From JBBATK01 sp044228285 (GTDB lineage Bacteria; Bacteroidota; Ignavibacteria; Kapaibacteriales; NICIL-2), in the NCBI GenBank assembly GCA_044228285.1, contig JBGAVD010000001.1:124001-188000 (forward strand): 64,000 nucleotides of DNA. The letters are read 5' to 3'. Positions 17,786 to 26,359 of this stretch are shown here, piece after piece; the first letter of the stretch is position 1, and each line of letters opens with the position of its first letter. Both the position numbers and the translations under genes were made by a program. The notes beneath the pieces were generated by a model that was given only the letters and a program-made list of their open reading frames with translations, ran no database searches and was not told where the DNA came from.

Positions 17786-19012
17786 TCAGCTCTGATCTTT
17801 AGACGGCATGTTTCGTCGTGAGAGCATCAGATCGATGATGCATGCGAAGAATGGAATGAGGGCAATGCGCAGCATGGTTTGATAGCGTGGCAGACAAAAG
17901 AACAGCACGGTACTCAGGGTGCTGCTGAATATGAATAAGCTGATCTCGCTGCCCAGGCGGAGGCGAAGCCTACGCCGTAGTAAAAAGCCTCCTAAGCCAC
18001 CCAAGCCGATCAGTATGCTTGGAATCCAATACGCCGCATACCAAGAACGTTGATCACTCATTTCAACGGTAAACAGTTGAAGCACTTTCAATGCACTTAG
18101 CTGAAGTTCTCTAGCTGGCTGCGCCTCTATGGTTGCCATCGCCTCCGCCTTGTACAAAGAGTCAATTCGCAGTTCGATTGTATTAGTAAAAGGAAGCTGT
18201 TGCAGCGCTGAGTCAATGCGCTGATCAGACCATGTGCCGAGCGCATAGGGGTTGTGTCCGCGATAGAGATTGAGTCCGCTGCTCGTTGTAAGAGGAACGA
18301 AGGTCTGAAGTTGTTGAGCGTTCCGCCACGTCCACGGTACGAGCACTAAACATACTCCAAGTGCGATGCAGGTCAATCTGGGAACATCACGTCGTACCGC
18401 ATAGACCAGTCCGATACCAAGCAAGAACAACAGCGCTTCTGCGCGAATGCTCACATACAAAGCGGCGCATGCTGTGAGGAAGATGTAGTCTCTGACGCGC
18501 CCGCGAAACCACAGAGACGACGAGCACAAAACAACAACGCAGAAGTGCACAAAGCATACCGATGCAGCAAGGCTTGCACTGAGAACGAACTCTGGAAGTA
18601 ACGCGAGTATCCAAGCGCTCATCAGCGCTACGCGCTCATTACTTCGAGACTGTAGCCAACGATACAGCAACACGATGCTTGCCAGTGCGAATAGAGTCTG
18701 CACGAGCATCAAAGCTACACTGCGAGTTGCCGGAGCGAAGGTCCAACGGTGAGCGACAATGAAGAAGGTGTAGCCCGGCATCATGTAGGCTGAGGGCTGA
18801 GGTTGAGCGTTGTCGGAGTAGTGAAAGCTCAGTTCAGATTGCTTTTGCGACACAAAAGCATAACCTTTTCCATCAAGTAGGTATTGAGCAATAACACCGT
18901 ACTCGGCATCCTTGATCTGATCGTGATCAACCATCACCAGCCAGAATCCAACGCGCATGACAGCAGCGAGAATGAGAATGAGGCGTAGATGAGGTTGATG
19001 CAAGAAAGACAT
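17786..19012 (-). CDS. GT39/ArnT-like membrane glycosyltransferase
   Basis: 408 aa from ATG 19012 (a TTG four codons earlier is possible). The protein is very hydrophobic, about 8-10 membrane segments. The first loop has the acidic residues VDHDQIKDAEYGVIAQYLLDGKGY, like the catalytic DE-type loop of PMT/GT39 proteins that transfer sugars from polyprenyl phosphate donors in the periplasm. It lies 32 bases downstream of the PhoD-like gene, probably in one transcript. At 17956-17976 a mini-hairpin is embedded in the frame and encodes an Arg/Leu run (RRRLRLRL). Acceptor and donor are unknown. Confidence 0.7.
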   Translation of the reverse strand: MSFLHQPHLRLILILAAVMRVGFWLVMVDHDQIKDAEYGVIAQYLLDGKGYAFVSQKQSELSFHYSDNAQPQPSAYMMPGYTFFIVAHRWTFAPATRSVALMLVQTLFALASIVLLYRWLQSRSNERVALMSAWILALLPEFVLSASLAASVCFVHFCVVVLCSSSLWFRGRVRDYIFLTACAALYVSIRAEALLFLLGIGLVYAVRRDVPRLTCIALGVCLVLVPWTWRNAQQLQTFVPLTTSSGLNLYRGHNPYALGTWSDQRIDSALQQLPFTNTIELRIDSLYKAEAMATIEAQPARELQLSALKVLQLFTVEMSDQRSWYAAYWIPSILIGLGGLGGFLLRRRLRLRLGSEISLFIFSSTLSTVLFFCLPRYQTMLRIALIPFFACIIDLMLSRRNMPSKDQS

Positions 19013-19044
19013 ACGATGTGGCAAAGTGGAACGATAAGCTGAAC

Positions 19045-20376
19045 TTAGTTTTCTTTCATTTCCTTCAAGCTAATCGTCTTGGTCCACAGTTGCTTTCCGC
19101 TGGAATCGTAGACACTAAAGCTGATCGCTCGCTTTTCTTTGGTTCCACTGAGTTCCATCATTGCAAAGTTTCTTTGACCAACAAAAGTGCCTGGAATACG
19201 ATATGCATTCGGCTCCTTTTCAGCTCGAGGATTCGGACCAGAGGTCAATGGCGATGCAGTCAGGTCGTAGATCGGGTATTGTCCCGTTTCTTTGAGCATT
19301 GAGAACTCCGTGTGATGTCGGTCGCCGCTCAAGAAGATGACGCCGCTGATTTTCTCTGCATGAATCGCATCAAGTAGTTTCTTGCGCTCTTCTGCGTAGC
19401 AGGCATAGTTCTCAAACAGTGCTTCAGAGTTTAGGACTTGTCCGCCGATGCAAATCACCTTGAAACTCGCTGTAGACGAAACCAAGCCATCGATCAACCA
19501 CTCCAACTGCTCCTTCCCAAGAATAAATCGCTCGCCTGTTTTACGTCTGTCGGGTGTGCGCCACCAACGATTATCGAGGAAGAAAACATCCACATCTCCC
19601 CAAGAGCAGACAGAATTTATACCTCCACTTTGATTGTTGATGCCATAGCGCTGGTTCGCCCAAAAGGTCTTGAAGGCATCGTAGCTCTGCTCCTTGTTCC
19701 AAAACGATCGGTCGTAGTCATTTGGACCATAATCGTGATCATCCCAGATAGCGTAGTTCGCCGAGTTCGCAAGCAGCGGCTGCATCTCTGGCAACGAGCG
19801 TGTGTGAGTGTATCGTTTGAGGATGCCTGTGCGCGTGTTCCAGTCAGCTTCGCGCAAGTAGACATTGTCGCCAAGCCACAGTGTCATATCAGGTTTCATT
19901 GCAGCCATCGCAGTGAAAATCTGGTACTCCGCACCATAGGGGTTGCCTGGTCGATCATAGACCGTTTCATTCACGTAAGCACAGGAGCCAAAGAGTATTC
20001 GAAGTGGCGGAGGATCGCTGCGCCATTGCCATAGCGGTGGAGTGCGAAAACTTGTAGGGTAGGGTCGCTTTACTAGCTGGTTGTTAACATAGACCTCATA
20101 CATGTACCGCTTGCCTGCTTCAACACTGTCTGCCACGCAGTGCGCTGTGAAGGCTGACTGTGCAGTTGTTTGTACGACGTTTGTGCGAAAGCGGTGTGAG
20201 GCGTCGGCACTGTCATAATACACAAAATAGACCGTCGCCTCTGCCTTGGTTTGCACCCAAAGCATAGCCTCTCGCATATCTGAATAGCCCACCATCGGGC
20301 CCGACTGTAATAGATCCTGAGCGAAAAGAGCGGTGTTGCTGCACAGCAAACACGCAAGAACAAGCAAAGCTTTCAT
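19045..20376 (-). CDS. PhoD-like alkaline phosphatase, secreted
   Basis: 443 aa with a signal peptide (about 1-19, ending LFAQ). An N-terminal Fn-like domain (about 20-120) is followed by the metallophosphatase domain: LFGSCAY, WLGDNVYLREADW, ANYAIWDDHDYGPND (metal-binding Asp/His) and LSGDRHHTEF. PhoD enzymes hydrolyse phosphate mono- or diesters using Ca/Fe, outside the inner membrane. No T9SS tail is present, so a periplasmic or outer-membrane site is likely. It starts a probable two-gene transcript with the GT39-like gene. Confidence 0.9.
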   Translation of the reverse strand: MKALLVLACLLCSNTALFAQDLLQSGPMVGYSDMREAMLWVQTKAEATVYFVYYDSADASHRFRTNVVQTTAQSAFTAHCVADSVEAGKRYMYEVYVNNQLVKRPYPTSFRTPPLWQWRSDPPPLRILFGSCAYVNETVYDRPGNPYGAEYQIFTAMAAMKPDMTLWLGDNVYLREADWNTRTGILKRYTHTRSLPEMQPLLANSANYAIWDDHDYGPNDYDRSFWNKEQSYDAFKTFWANQRYGINNQSGGINSVCSWGDVDVFFLDNRWWRTPDRRKTGERFILGKEQLEWLIDGLVSSTASFKVICIGGQVLNSEALFENYACYAEERKKLLDAIHAEKISGVIFLSGDRHHTEFSMLKETGQYPIYDLTASPLTSGPNPRAEKEPNAYRIPGTFVGQRNFAMMELSGTKEKRAISFSVYDSSGKQLWTKTISLKEMKEN

Positions 20377-20627
20377 GGCCTACCAATGGGAGATTGAGGT
20401 GATTGGATGAGAGCGGTCCGCCGCCAAATTACGCCGCAAGCATCGCCTGACCTGAAATTTGCTGTGTAAACTATCCACAACCCCAGTCAGAACCTGGTAG
20501 GGCTCTATAGATCCCCGTAGTCACGCTCTAGGCTGTGCCGTCGTCCGTGCTCATTTTTTTGACTTTTGAGAAAAATAATGCAATTTGATTGACAGGGGAA
20601 CCACGACATCAACCAAAGCAGGACTAT
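20377..20627. promoter_or_regulatory. divergent promoter region
   Basis: 251 bases between two outward-facing genes (PhoD-like, DUF6544), so at least two promoters should lie here. Neither strand has a full TTTG-N19/21-TAnnTTTG match; nearest is TAATTTG on the minus strand (20429-20435), one base short. Call rests on gene orientation. Confidence 0.4.
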
Positions 20628-21464
20628 ATGGATAAGATGACCTTTATTCCTTCGGTTATCGTTATCACGATCACCGTTGTCGTGCTGGCTAGCATCATTC
20701 GAGCCATGCTAAACCGCTCACGAACTGTTCGTCAGTTGCGCGAAGCGGAGTGGTCGCGCGAACACAAGAAAATGAAGCATGCGGTTGTGGCCACGTTGCC
20801 AAAACCTGTGCAACAGTACTTAGAGCATGTTATCAAGGAAGGTACTGAGCAAATCCGCTTTGCGCGCATACATCAGCAAGGTGAGTGGCGGGCTCTCTCG
20901 CAGCCTGAGTGGGGCAAGCTTAATGCTACAGCATATTATACAGGTACCATTCCAGGCATTGTGTGGCATGCGAAGATTCGTTCGTCGATGTTCATGTGGA
21001 CCGACGCGCAACTTCTCTACAACGCAGGTCGTGGCAGCGGGAATGTGAAGTACATGGGAATGGTAACACTCTTCGATCCTCAGGGTCCAGAAGTAGCCAC
21101 AGCGCTTCTCTCACGCATCCTCATGGAAGCCGTATGGTTCCCAACCTCTTTAATCCCAAGCGGCCAAATGCGTTGGGAAGCAGTGGATGCTACTTCAGCA
21201 AAGGCAACCCTACAAGATCACGGCGTTTCCATTTCTGCAACCTTCTTTTTCAATGAGCGTAATGAGGTAGAGCGGATCGTTACTCGCGACAAGTACCGTG
21301 ACGCCGAAACAGCCTTTGAACGTGAGCAGTGCACCATGTACTGTTCTGAGTACAAAGAGTATCAAGGAATTAAAATCCCGACGAATGTCCGCATTGAATG
21401 GAACCTTGACGAAGAAGACTTCGAATACGCTCGCATTACTGTTGACTCAGCAGTGTTTGAATAG
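20628..21464 (+). CDS. DUF6544-type membrane-anchored protein
   Basis: 278 aa from ATG 20628, preceded by AGGA; an upstream in-frame ATG at 20589 would add 13 polar residues before the membrane segment. One N-terminal membrane span (about 7-25) is followed by a soluble domain with PVQQYLEHV, FARIHQQGEW, TGTIPGIVWHAKI and FWFPTSLIPS-like AVWFPTSLIPSGQMRW. These match the DUF6544 family as I remember it, whose function is unknown. It precedes the S10 peptidase by 78 nt on the same strand. Confidence 0.75.
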   Translation: MDKMTFIPSVIVITITVVVLASIIRAMLNRSRTVRQLREAEWSREHKKMKHAVVATLPKPVQQYLEHVIKEGTEQIRFARIHQQGEWRALSQPEWGKLNATAYYTGTIPGIVWHAKIRSSMFMWTDAQLLYNAGRGSGNVKYMGMVTLFDPQGPEVATALLSRILMEAVWFPTSLIPSGQMRWEAVDATSAKATLQDHGVSISATFFFNERNEVERIVTRDKYRDAETAFEREQCTMYCSEYKEYQGIKIPTNVRIEWNLDEEDFEYARITVDSAVFE

Positions 21465-21499
21465 TTCAACAGTATCATCAAGATATTTTTCTTACTCGC

Positions 21500-21512
21500 G
21501 CGCCTTCGGCGC
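21500..21512. repeat. triloop mini-hairpin GCGCC-TTC-GGCGC
   Basis: A perfect 5-bp stem in the 78-nt spacer between the DUF6544 and S10 genes. It is preceded by TTTTTCTTAC, the same bases that precede the mini-hairpin at 5438. Confidence 0.6.
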
Positions 21513-21542
21513 ACGGGCCACTAACTGATCCAAAGCTCGCAC

Positions 21543-23012
21543 ATGGCAGAAGCATCCAACGATTCCCCAGCCGCAGCGCCGCAAGCGCCTACGCGCCCAA
21601 CTCCACCTCCACCTGTTACTAAATCACACTCTATTCGTTTGCGAAGCGGGTCCCTCAAGTACAAGAGTACGAGTGGAACGATGAAGCTGGAGTCGGACGA
21701 TGGGAAGCACCGTGCGGATGTGTTTTATGTCTCGTACACTTTGCAAGACAAATCAGCCACTGCAGCGAAGCGTCCCATTACCTTTGCCTTCAATGGTGGT
21801 CCAGGTAGCAGTTCGGTATGGCTGCACATGGGTGCTCTTGGACCTCGCTGCGTCGTTATGGATGACATCGGCAATCCACTTCCAGCTCCGCATCAGTTGA
21901 AGGATAATGTGCATACCTGGTTGCGTTGGACAGATCTGGTGTTTATTGATCCGGTGGGGACAGGATATAGTCGTACAGCTGCCGACGTCAAGCGAGAAGA
22001 GTTTCACGGCGTCAGCGAAGACGTGGATTCCGTAGCGGAGTTTATTCGTCGCTGGACCTCTGAAAACGCTCGATGGCTCTCACCGAAATTTCTTGCAGGT
22101 GAAAGCTACGGCACAACACGCGCCGCGGCTCTGTCGAACTACTTGCAACAGAAGCACGGCATGAGCATAAGCGGAGTGTTGCTCATTTCTGCAGTGCTTT
22201 CTTTTCAGACCATAGCACATGAAAACTCCACCGTCAACGACTTGCCCTATGTGAGTTTCTTGCCAGCAATTGCGGCAACATCGTGGTATCACAAGAAATT
22301 GAGCGCACGCTATCAGAAGAATTTTGATGCCCTCATGAAAGACGCTCGCGCCTACGCGGGTTCAGAGTACATGTTGGCATTAGCTCGCGGTCACAGTTTG
22401 CGTCCAGCAGAACGTAAAGCAGTAGCCGACCAACTCGCAGAGCTCACAGGCTTGAGCACGACCTATATTCTTTCCTGCAATCTGCGCATCCACCCAATTC
22501 GCTACATGAAAGAGATCCTTCGTGATGAGCGCAAAGTGGTGGGACGCCTGGATTCACGATTCATCGGACGTGATGCCGATGCAGCAGGAGAGGTTCCAAC
22601 TGAAGATCCTAGCTACTCAAACATTCTTGGTGTGTACACTGCGGGTATCTATGATTACATCCGTCGCGAACTCGGCTACGAGACACCAATGAGCTACGAA
22701 GTGCTCACACCAAAAGTTCATCCGTGGAAGTGGGGCGATGCAGACAGAGGCTACACCAACGTTGCCGATGAACTCGCCGCTGCGATGCGATCCAACGCGC
22801 ATCTAAAGGTCTTCGTCGCCAACGGCTACTTCGACCTAGCCACTCCCTTCTATGGCACTGAACTAACCTTCAATCACCTTGAAGTAGAAACAGAAGAGTT
22901 GAAGAGAGTGACAATGACCTACTACATGGCCGGACACATGATGTACGTGCACAAAGAATCGCTAGCTCAGTTTACACGCGACGTTGAACTGTTTTATAAA
23001 CAGTGCTTGTAA
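21543..23012 (+). CDS. S10-family serine carboxypeptidase
   Basis: 489 aa. The S10 signatures are NGGPGSSSVW (about 84-93), the nucleophile Ser188 in AGESYGT, an Asp in NGYFDLATP (about 425) and His in YYMAGHMMY (about 465). The first 30 residues are Ala/Pro-rich and low complexity with no signal peptide, which is unusual because most S10 enzymes are exported. The family removes C-terminal residues from peptides at acidic pH. No peptidase partner lies beside it; it converges on a GNAT gene across a structured repeat. Confidence 0.92.
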   Translation: MAEASNDSPAAAPQAPTRPTPPPPVTKSHSIRLRSGSLKYKSTSGTMKLESDDGKHRADVFYVSYTLQDKSATAAKRPITFAFNGGPGSSSVWLHMGALGPRCVVMDDIGNPLPAPHQLKDNVHTWLRWTDLVFIDPVGTGYSRTAADVKREEFHGVSEDVDSVAEFIRRWTSENARWLSPKFLAGESYGTTRAAALSNYLQQKHGMSISGVLLISAVLSFQTIAHENSTVNDLPYVSFLPAIAATSWYHKKLSARYQKNFDALMKDARAYAGSEYMLALARGHSLRPAERKAVADQLAELTGLSTTYILSCNLRIHPIRYMKEILRDERKVVGRLDSRFIGRDADAAGEVPTEDPSYSNILGVYTAGIYDYIRRELGYETPMSYEVLTPKVHPWKWGDADRGYTNVADELAAAMRSNAHLKVFVANGYFDLATPFYGTELTFNHLEVETEELKRVTMTYYMAGHMMYVHKESLAQFTRDVELFYKQCL

Positions 23013-23023
23013 ACCAAAAGAGT

Positions 23024-23243
23024 GTGAGGGTCTCAGGCTCAAGTGCGTGAGGGTCTCAGGTTCAATAGCGTGAGGGTCTCAGGTTCAATAGCGTGAGGGT
23101 CTCAGCGCAGCTGAGGCTCTCACTGTGATAAGCAGATCCGGCTCTCACTGTGATAAGCAGATCCCGCTCTTCACGAGACACTGAGAGCCTCAGCTGCGCT
23201 GAGACCCTCAGGTTCGATGTGTAAGACCCTCAGGTTCGATGTG
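23024..23243. repeat. inverted repeat with tandem arms between convergent genes
   Basis: Left arm: three 23-bp copies beginning GTGAGGGTCTCAGG (23024-23092) plus a partial fourth. Core: a perfect 27-bp inverted repeat (23095-23121 and 23183-23209; inner sequence CTCAGCGCAGCTGAG) around two identical 25-bp direct repeats beginning GGCTCTCACTG (23115-23139, 23140-23164). Right arm: 22-bp copies with GACCCTCAGGTT, inverted relative to the left arm. It lies between the S10 stop (23012) and the GNAT stop (23252). It could fold as RNA on both transcripts and act as a bidirectional terminator, or be a dispersed intergenic element. Confidence 0.9.
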
Positions 23244-23251
23244 TAAGACCC

Positions 23252-23797
23252 TCAGGTTAAGAGTTCATTCAGCAAGGCATAGCGCACATGATCTTCCCAG
23301 CGATCGCAGATGCGCAAGTATTTCTCGGAGTAGCCTTCACGCTTAAAACCCAAGCGCTCTATGAGTGCTATGGAGCGCACATTGTGGGGCATGATATTAG
23401 CTTCGATGCGATGAAGATGTAGGTCTCTAAACGCAAAGGCGCAAACACGCTCTAGTGCTTCTTGCATGATACCTTGCCCTTGCATGCGCTCATCAATTTT
23501 GTAGCCAAGGAAGGCACAGTGAAAAGCGCCGCGGACAATATTGCTCAAGCCTGCATCAGCAATGACTCGTTGGGGATCCGATGAGAGTGCGATGAAAAAA
23601 CGATAGCTCTTTTGGTCACGCTGATCTTGCCACTCTATCTGAAGTCTATACTGCTGAGCTTCTTCCACGAACCATTCATCTGTTCGCAAAGGGACCCATG
23701 GTGTGAAGAAGGTCTTGTTGCGTAGCTCATAGTCTAACAACTGCGCAGCAGTCACTTCCGATGGTTGATACAAGACCAAGCGCTGGCTTTTAAGCAT
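23252..23797 (-). CDS. GNAT acetyltransferase, RimJ/RimL-like
   Basis: 181 aa from ATG 23797; in-frame starts at 23839 and 23869 would add 14-24 residues without family similarity. MLKSQRLVLYQPSEVTAAQLLDY is the usual first strand and helix, and GYKIDERMQGQGIMQEAL (about residues 97-114) is the acetyl-CoA loop (Q/RxxGxG/A type). It is followed by LHRIEANIMPHNVRSIALIERLGFKREGY. Such enzymes acetylate N-terminal or small-molecule amines; the substrate cannot be read from sequence. Confidence 0.88.
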   Translation of the reverse strand: MLKSQRLVLYQPSEVTAAQLLDYELRNKTFFTPWVPLRTDEWFVEEAQQYRLQIEWQDQRDQKSYRFFIALSSDPQRVIADAGLSNIVRGAFHCAFLGYKIDERMQGQGIMQEALERVCAFAFRDLHLHRIEANIMPHNVRSIALIERLGFKREGYSEKYLRICDRWEDHVRYALLNELLT

Positions 23798-23880
23798 ATC
23801 GAGGCGATGAAGCGTGAACGACAAATATACCGCAGTCATGCACGTTTCTTCTCGAAGAGCTGCCACCAATCTTGCGAGAG

Positions 23881-24030
23881 TTATCGAGGATTCGAGTTAT
23901 ACACAACCGGAGTGTCTGGGTTTTGAGCAGGGGAGCTTTCCGATGCCGCACCAAAGAGATGTTGCGAAACAAACAAGATGGCGAAAATCACAAAGGCCAT
24001 CAACACGAGGGAGGGAGCAAAGCGGTTCAT
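23881..24030 (-). CDS. 49-aa single-span membrane protein
   Basis: A short frame starting MNRFAPSLVL with a good ribosome site (GAGGAG six bases before ATG 24030). One membrane segment spans about residues 7-25. The C-terminal 20 residues are polar and Pro/Asn-rich (AQNPDTPVVYNSN). Longer upstream starts in this frame lack a ribosome site. I do not recognise a family. It lies 83 bases upstream of, and on the same strand as, the GNAT gene and may share its transcript. Confidence 0.6.
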   Translation of the reverse strand: MNRFAPSLVLMAFVIFAILFVSQHLFGAASESSPAQNPDTPVVYNSNPR

Positions 24031-24214
24031 GAGGTTCTCCTCGTAGGGTGTAACAAGCTTCACTAGATAGATGCACTTGTCTGGCATTCGGTTACAATGC
24101 ACGAGAATTCTTTTGAAGTCGCGTGCTGGCGAAGCCTGCCGCGGTTGACCCAAAGTCCATCTGAGAGGGACCCTATGCGCCCTAGAAGCTGGATCAGATG
24201 AGCAAAAAAAGCCC

Positions 24215-24222
24215 TACTTTTG
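24215..24222 (+). promoter_or_regulatory. possible -7 element before the PaaN-like gene
   Basis: TACTTTTG fits the Bacteroidota -7 consensus TAnnTTTG and lies 43 bases before ATG 24265. There is no matching TTTG 19-21 bases upstream, so the call is weak. Confidence 0.25.
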
Positions 24223-24264
24223 TAGTCAAACTCTGAACACGAAAACCTCGAACGAAGAATAGAT

Positions 24265-25947
24265 ATGAGCGCATTTCAACACTTGATTGACCGACACCAA
24301 GCCACGCTAGAAGCGGCTCAGAAAGCCCTTCATAGTCGTGAATACTGGGCACACTGGCCTGAAGCGCCAAGTGGCAAAATCTATGGCGAAACAGCGAACG
24401 CAGATGGTGAATTGGCCTATCAGCGTCAATTGCACAAACCTTTCGATCGTTTGCTGCAACATGGTGCGCTTCTGCATCATGGTGAAGAAGAATCGCCCTA
24501 TGGATTTCCGCTCGGTATCACCTATCCTGTGACCACAGCCGACCACTTAGTAGAACGAGCTCATGCAGCTCAACAACAGTGGTCTGCCCTCCATCCAATA
24601 GAGCGTGCAGCTATCTTGGTAGAGTGTTTAGAGCAAGCTTCGAAGCACTTTTTTGAGATTGCGTATGCAACGCAGCACACCACCGGACAAGGTTTTGTGA
24701 TGTCGTTCCAAGCTTCTGGACCTCACTCATTCGATCGCGCACTGGAATCGGTAGCAACCGGACTCTTCGCCCTCCAAAGTTTCGAAGAAACAAAGCAATG
24801 GGTGAAGCCTATGGGTAAGATGCAAGTAACGCTTCAAAAGAGTTTTCACGTGCGTCCCAAGGGTGTTAACGTGACCATTGGATGCTCCACCTTCCCGGTC
24901 TGGAACAGCTTACCAGGCATGTTTGCTTCGCTGATCAGCGGTGCTGCTACTATTGCCAAGGCGCATACCAAAGTTGTGTATCCTATTGCCATCGTCGTTG
25001 CTTCCATGCAGCAGAGCTTGAAAGAGCTTGGCTTGGATCCGCACATCATACAGCTTGCGTGTGCAGCTGCAGAGCACCGCATTACGCACGATCTTATTGA
25101 ACACCCACTAGTGGGAACCGTTGATTACACTGGGTCGTCACAGTTTGGAAACGAAGTCGAGGCGATCTGTCACAAGCATCACAAAGTCTGCTTCACCGAG
25201 AAGGCTGGAGTCAATTGCGTGATTGTGGAGAGTACCGACAACCTCGATGCAGTACTTGATAACCTGGCTTTTAGCGTCAGTCTCTACAGTGGCCAAATGT
25301 GCACAGCACCCCAGAACATTTACGTCCCTGCCAGCGGAGTCCGAGTTGGAGACGAGAGTATTTCGGTCGATGAGTTTGGTGCTCGCTTAGCCGACAAAAT
25401 TCACGGCATTGCACACAACGAGAAAATGGGAGCTTCTACGTTAGGAGCCTTGCAGAATCCACAAACGAAGAATCGTGTGGAGGCCGCAATGGCACTGGGT
25501 TTGAAGGTGTTGCTTGCGTCGCAGGCGATTGCGCAGCCTGGTCACGATGCAGCACGAAGCCTAAGCCCACTGCTACTACAAGCAAGTGCAGCTGATACTG
25601 AGATTACCTCGCAAGAGTGGTTCGGTCCTATTGCTTTTGTCATCAGTGCCGATAGCTTTGAGCATGCGGTGAGCTTAGTTTCAGAATCTGTACAACAGCA
25701 TGGCGCGCTTACCGTTAGTTGCTACAGTACGGACGAAGCGAAGATTGCGCATGCTGAGAACGTTGTTCATGCAGCTGGGTCATCGATAGCATTCAATTTC
25801 GTAGGACCTATCTGGATCAATCAGTCGTCAGCCTATAGTGACTTCCACGGAGCAGGAGCGAACCCGGCAGGTAACGCCTCATTCGCAGATCTCAGCTTTG
25901 TTACTTCTCGATACAACGTTTTAGGAACACGTCGCTGTACAGTATAA
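24265..25947 (+). CDS. paaN: PaaN-like aldehyde dehydrogenase family protein
   Basis: 560 aa, the length of the PaaN (TIGR02288-type) branch of the aldehyde dehydrogenase superfamily. The predicted catalytic Cys346 is in YSGQMCTAPQN and the general base Glu312 in CFTEKAGVN. The N-terminal 60 residues (YWAHWPEAPSGKIYGE) match the branch-specific extension. PaaN is proposed to act in phenylacetate ring opening. No paaABCDE or other pathway gene lies in the window, so this may be an orphan enzyme with another substrate. It overlaps the next gene by one base (TAATG), so the two are translationally coupled. Confidence 0.75.
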   Translation: MSAFQHLIDRHQATLEAAQKALHSREYWAHWPEAPSGKIYGETANADGELAYQRQLHKPFDRLLQHGALLHHGEEESPYGFPLGITYPVTTADHLVERAHAAQQQWSALHPIERAAILVECLEQASKHFFEIAYATQHTTGQGFVMSFQASGPHSFDRALESVATGLFALQSFEETKQWVKPMGKMQVTLQKSFHVRPKGVNVTIGCSTFPVWNSLPGMFASLISGAATIAKAHTKVVYPIAIVVASMQQSLKELGLDPHIIQLACAAAEHRITHDLIEHPLVGTVDYTGSSQFGNEVEAICHKHHKVCFTEKAGVNCVIVESTDNLDAVLDNLAFSVSLYSGQMCTAPQNIYVPASGVRVGDESISVDEFGARLADKIHGIAHNEKMGASTLGALQNPQTKNRVEAAMALGLKVLLASQAIAQPGHDAARSLSPLLLQASAADTEITSQEWFGPIAFVISADSFEHAVSLVSESVQQHGALTVSCYSTDEAKIAHAENVVHAAGSSIAFNFVGPIWINQSSAYSDFHGAGANPAGNASFADLSFVTSRYNVLGTRRCTV

Positions 25948-26303
25948 TGCAGAATACACCACGTTTTAGTCCACATATTGCCGTCAGCGTTCGTGACTAC
26001 GACAACGCCCTTGAGTTCTACTCCAAAGTGTTGGGTTTGAGCTTGACCAAGCGTCAGGATCACGAATCGGAATTTGATGCTGGGGGAGTAACGCTCCACA
26101 TTGAAAACAATGCTGCTGAGCAGCATACTTGGCTTGAATTTCGGGTTGAAGACGTTGAAGTCTTAAAATCCAAGCTAGAACTTGCGGGTTGCATCCTGCA
26201 AAGAACGCATCTGCAAAAGAGTTATCTTGTAGTCGATCCCTATGGAATGCGCTTTCACATCTGGGAAGATCATGAATCATCGGACGCAGGAGCGGCTGCC
26301 TGA
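25947..26303 (+). CDS. VOC (glyoxalase/bleomycin resistance) family protein
   Basis: 118 aa. One vicinal-oxygen-chelate module pair: SPHIAVSVRDYDNALEFYSKVLGLSLTKR at the start and YLVVDPYGMRFHIWE near the end. Candidate metal ligands are His10, a central Glu and the late Glu in HIWED. Its ATG overlaps the stop of the PaaN-like gene, so the proteins are made together and may work on the same metabolite, for example as an isomerase or epimerase of a CoA thioester. This is inference from coupling. Confidence 0.85.
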   Translation: MQNTPRFSPHIAVSVRDYDNALEFYSKVLGLSLTKRQDHESEFDAGGVTLHIENNAAEQHTWLEFRVEDVEVLKSKLELAGCILQRTHLQKSYLVVDPYGMRFHIWEDHESSDAGAAA

Positions 26304-26359
26304 ATTGGCTTGAGACGTCGCAGACTGTGTACGAATGTTGAACTATAGAAAAAAGAACC

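Noticed and set aside
23024..23243. CRISPR array
   Set aside because: The direct repeats abut each other without variable spacers, and there are inverted arms; no cas gene is nearby.
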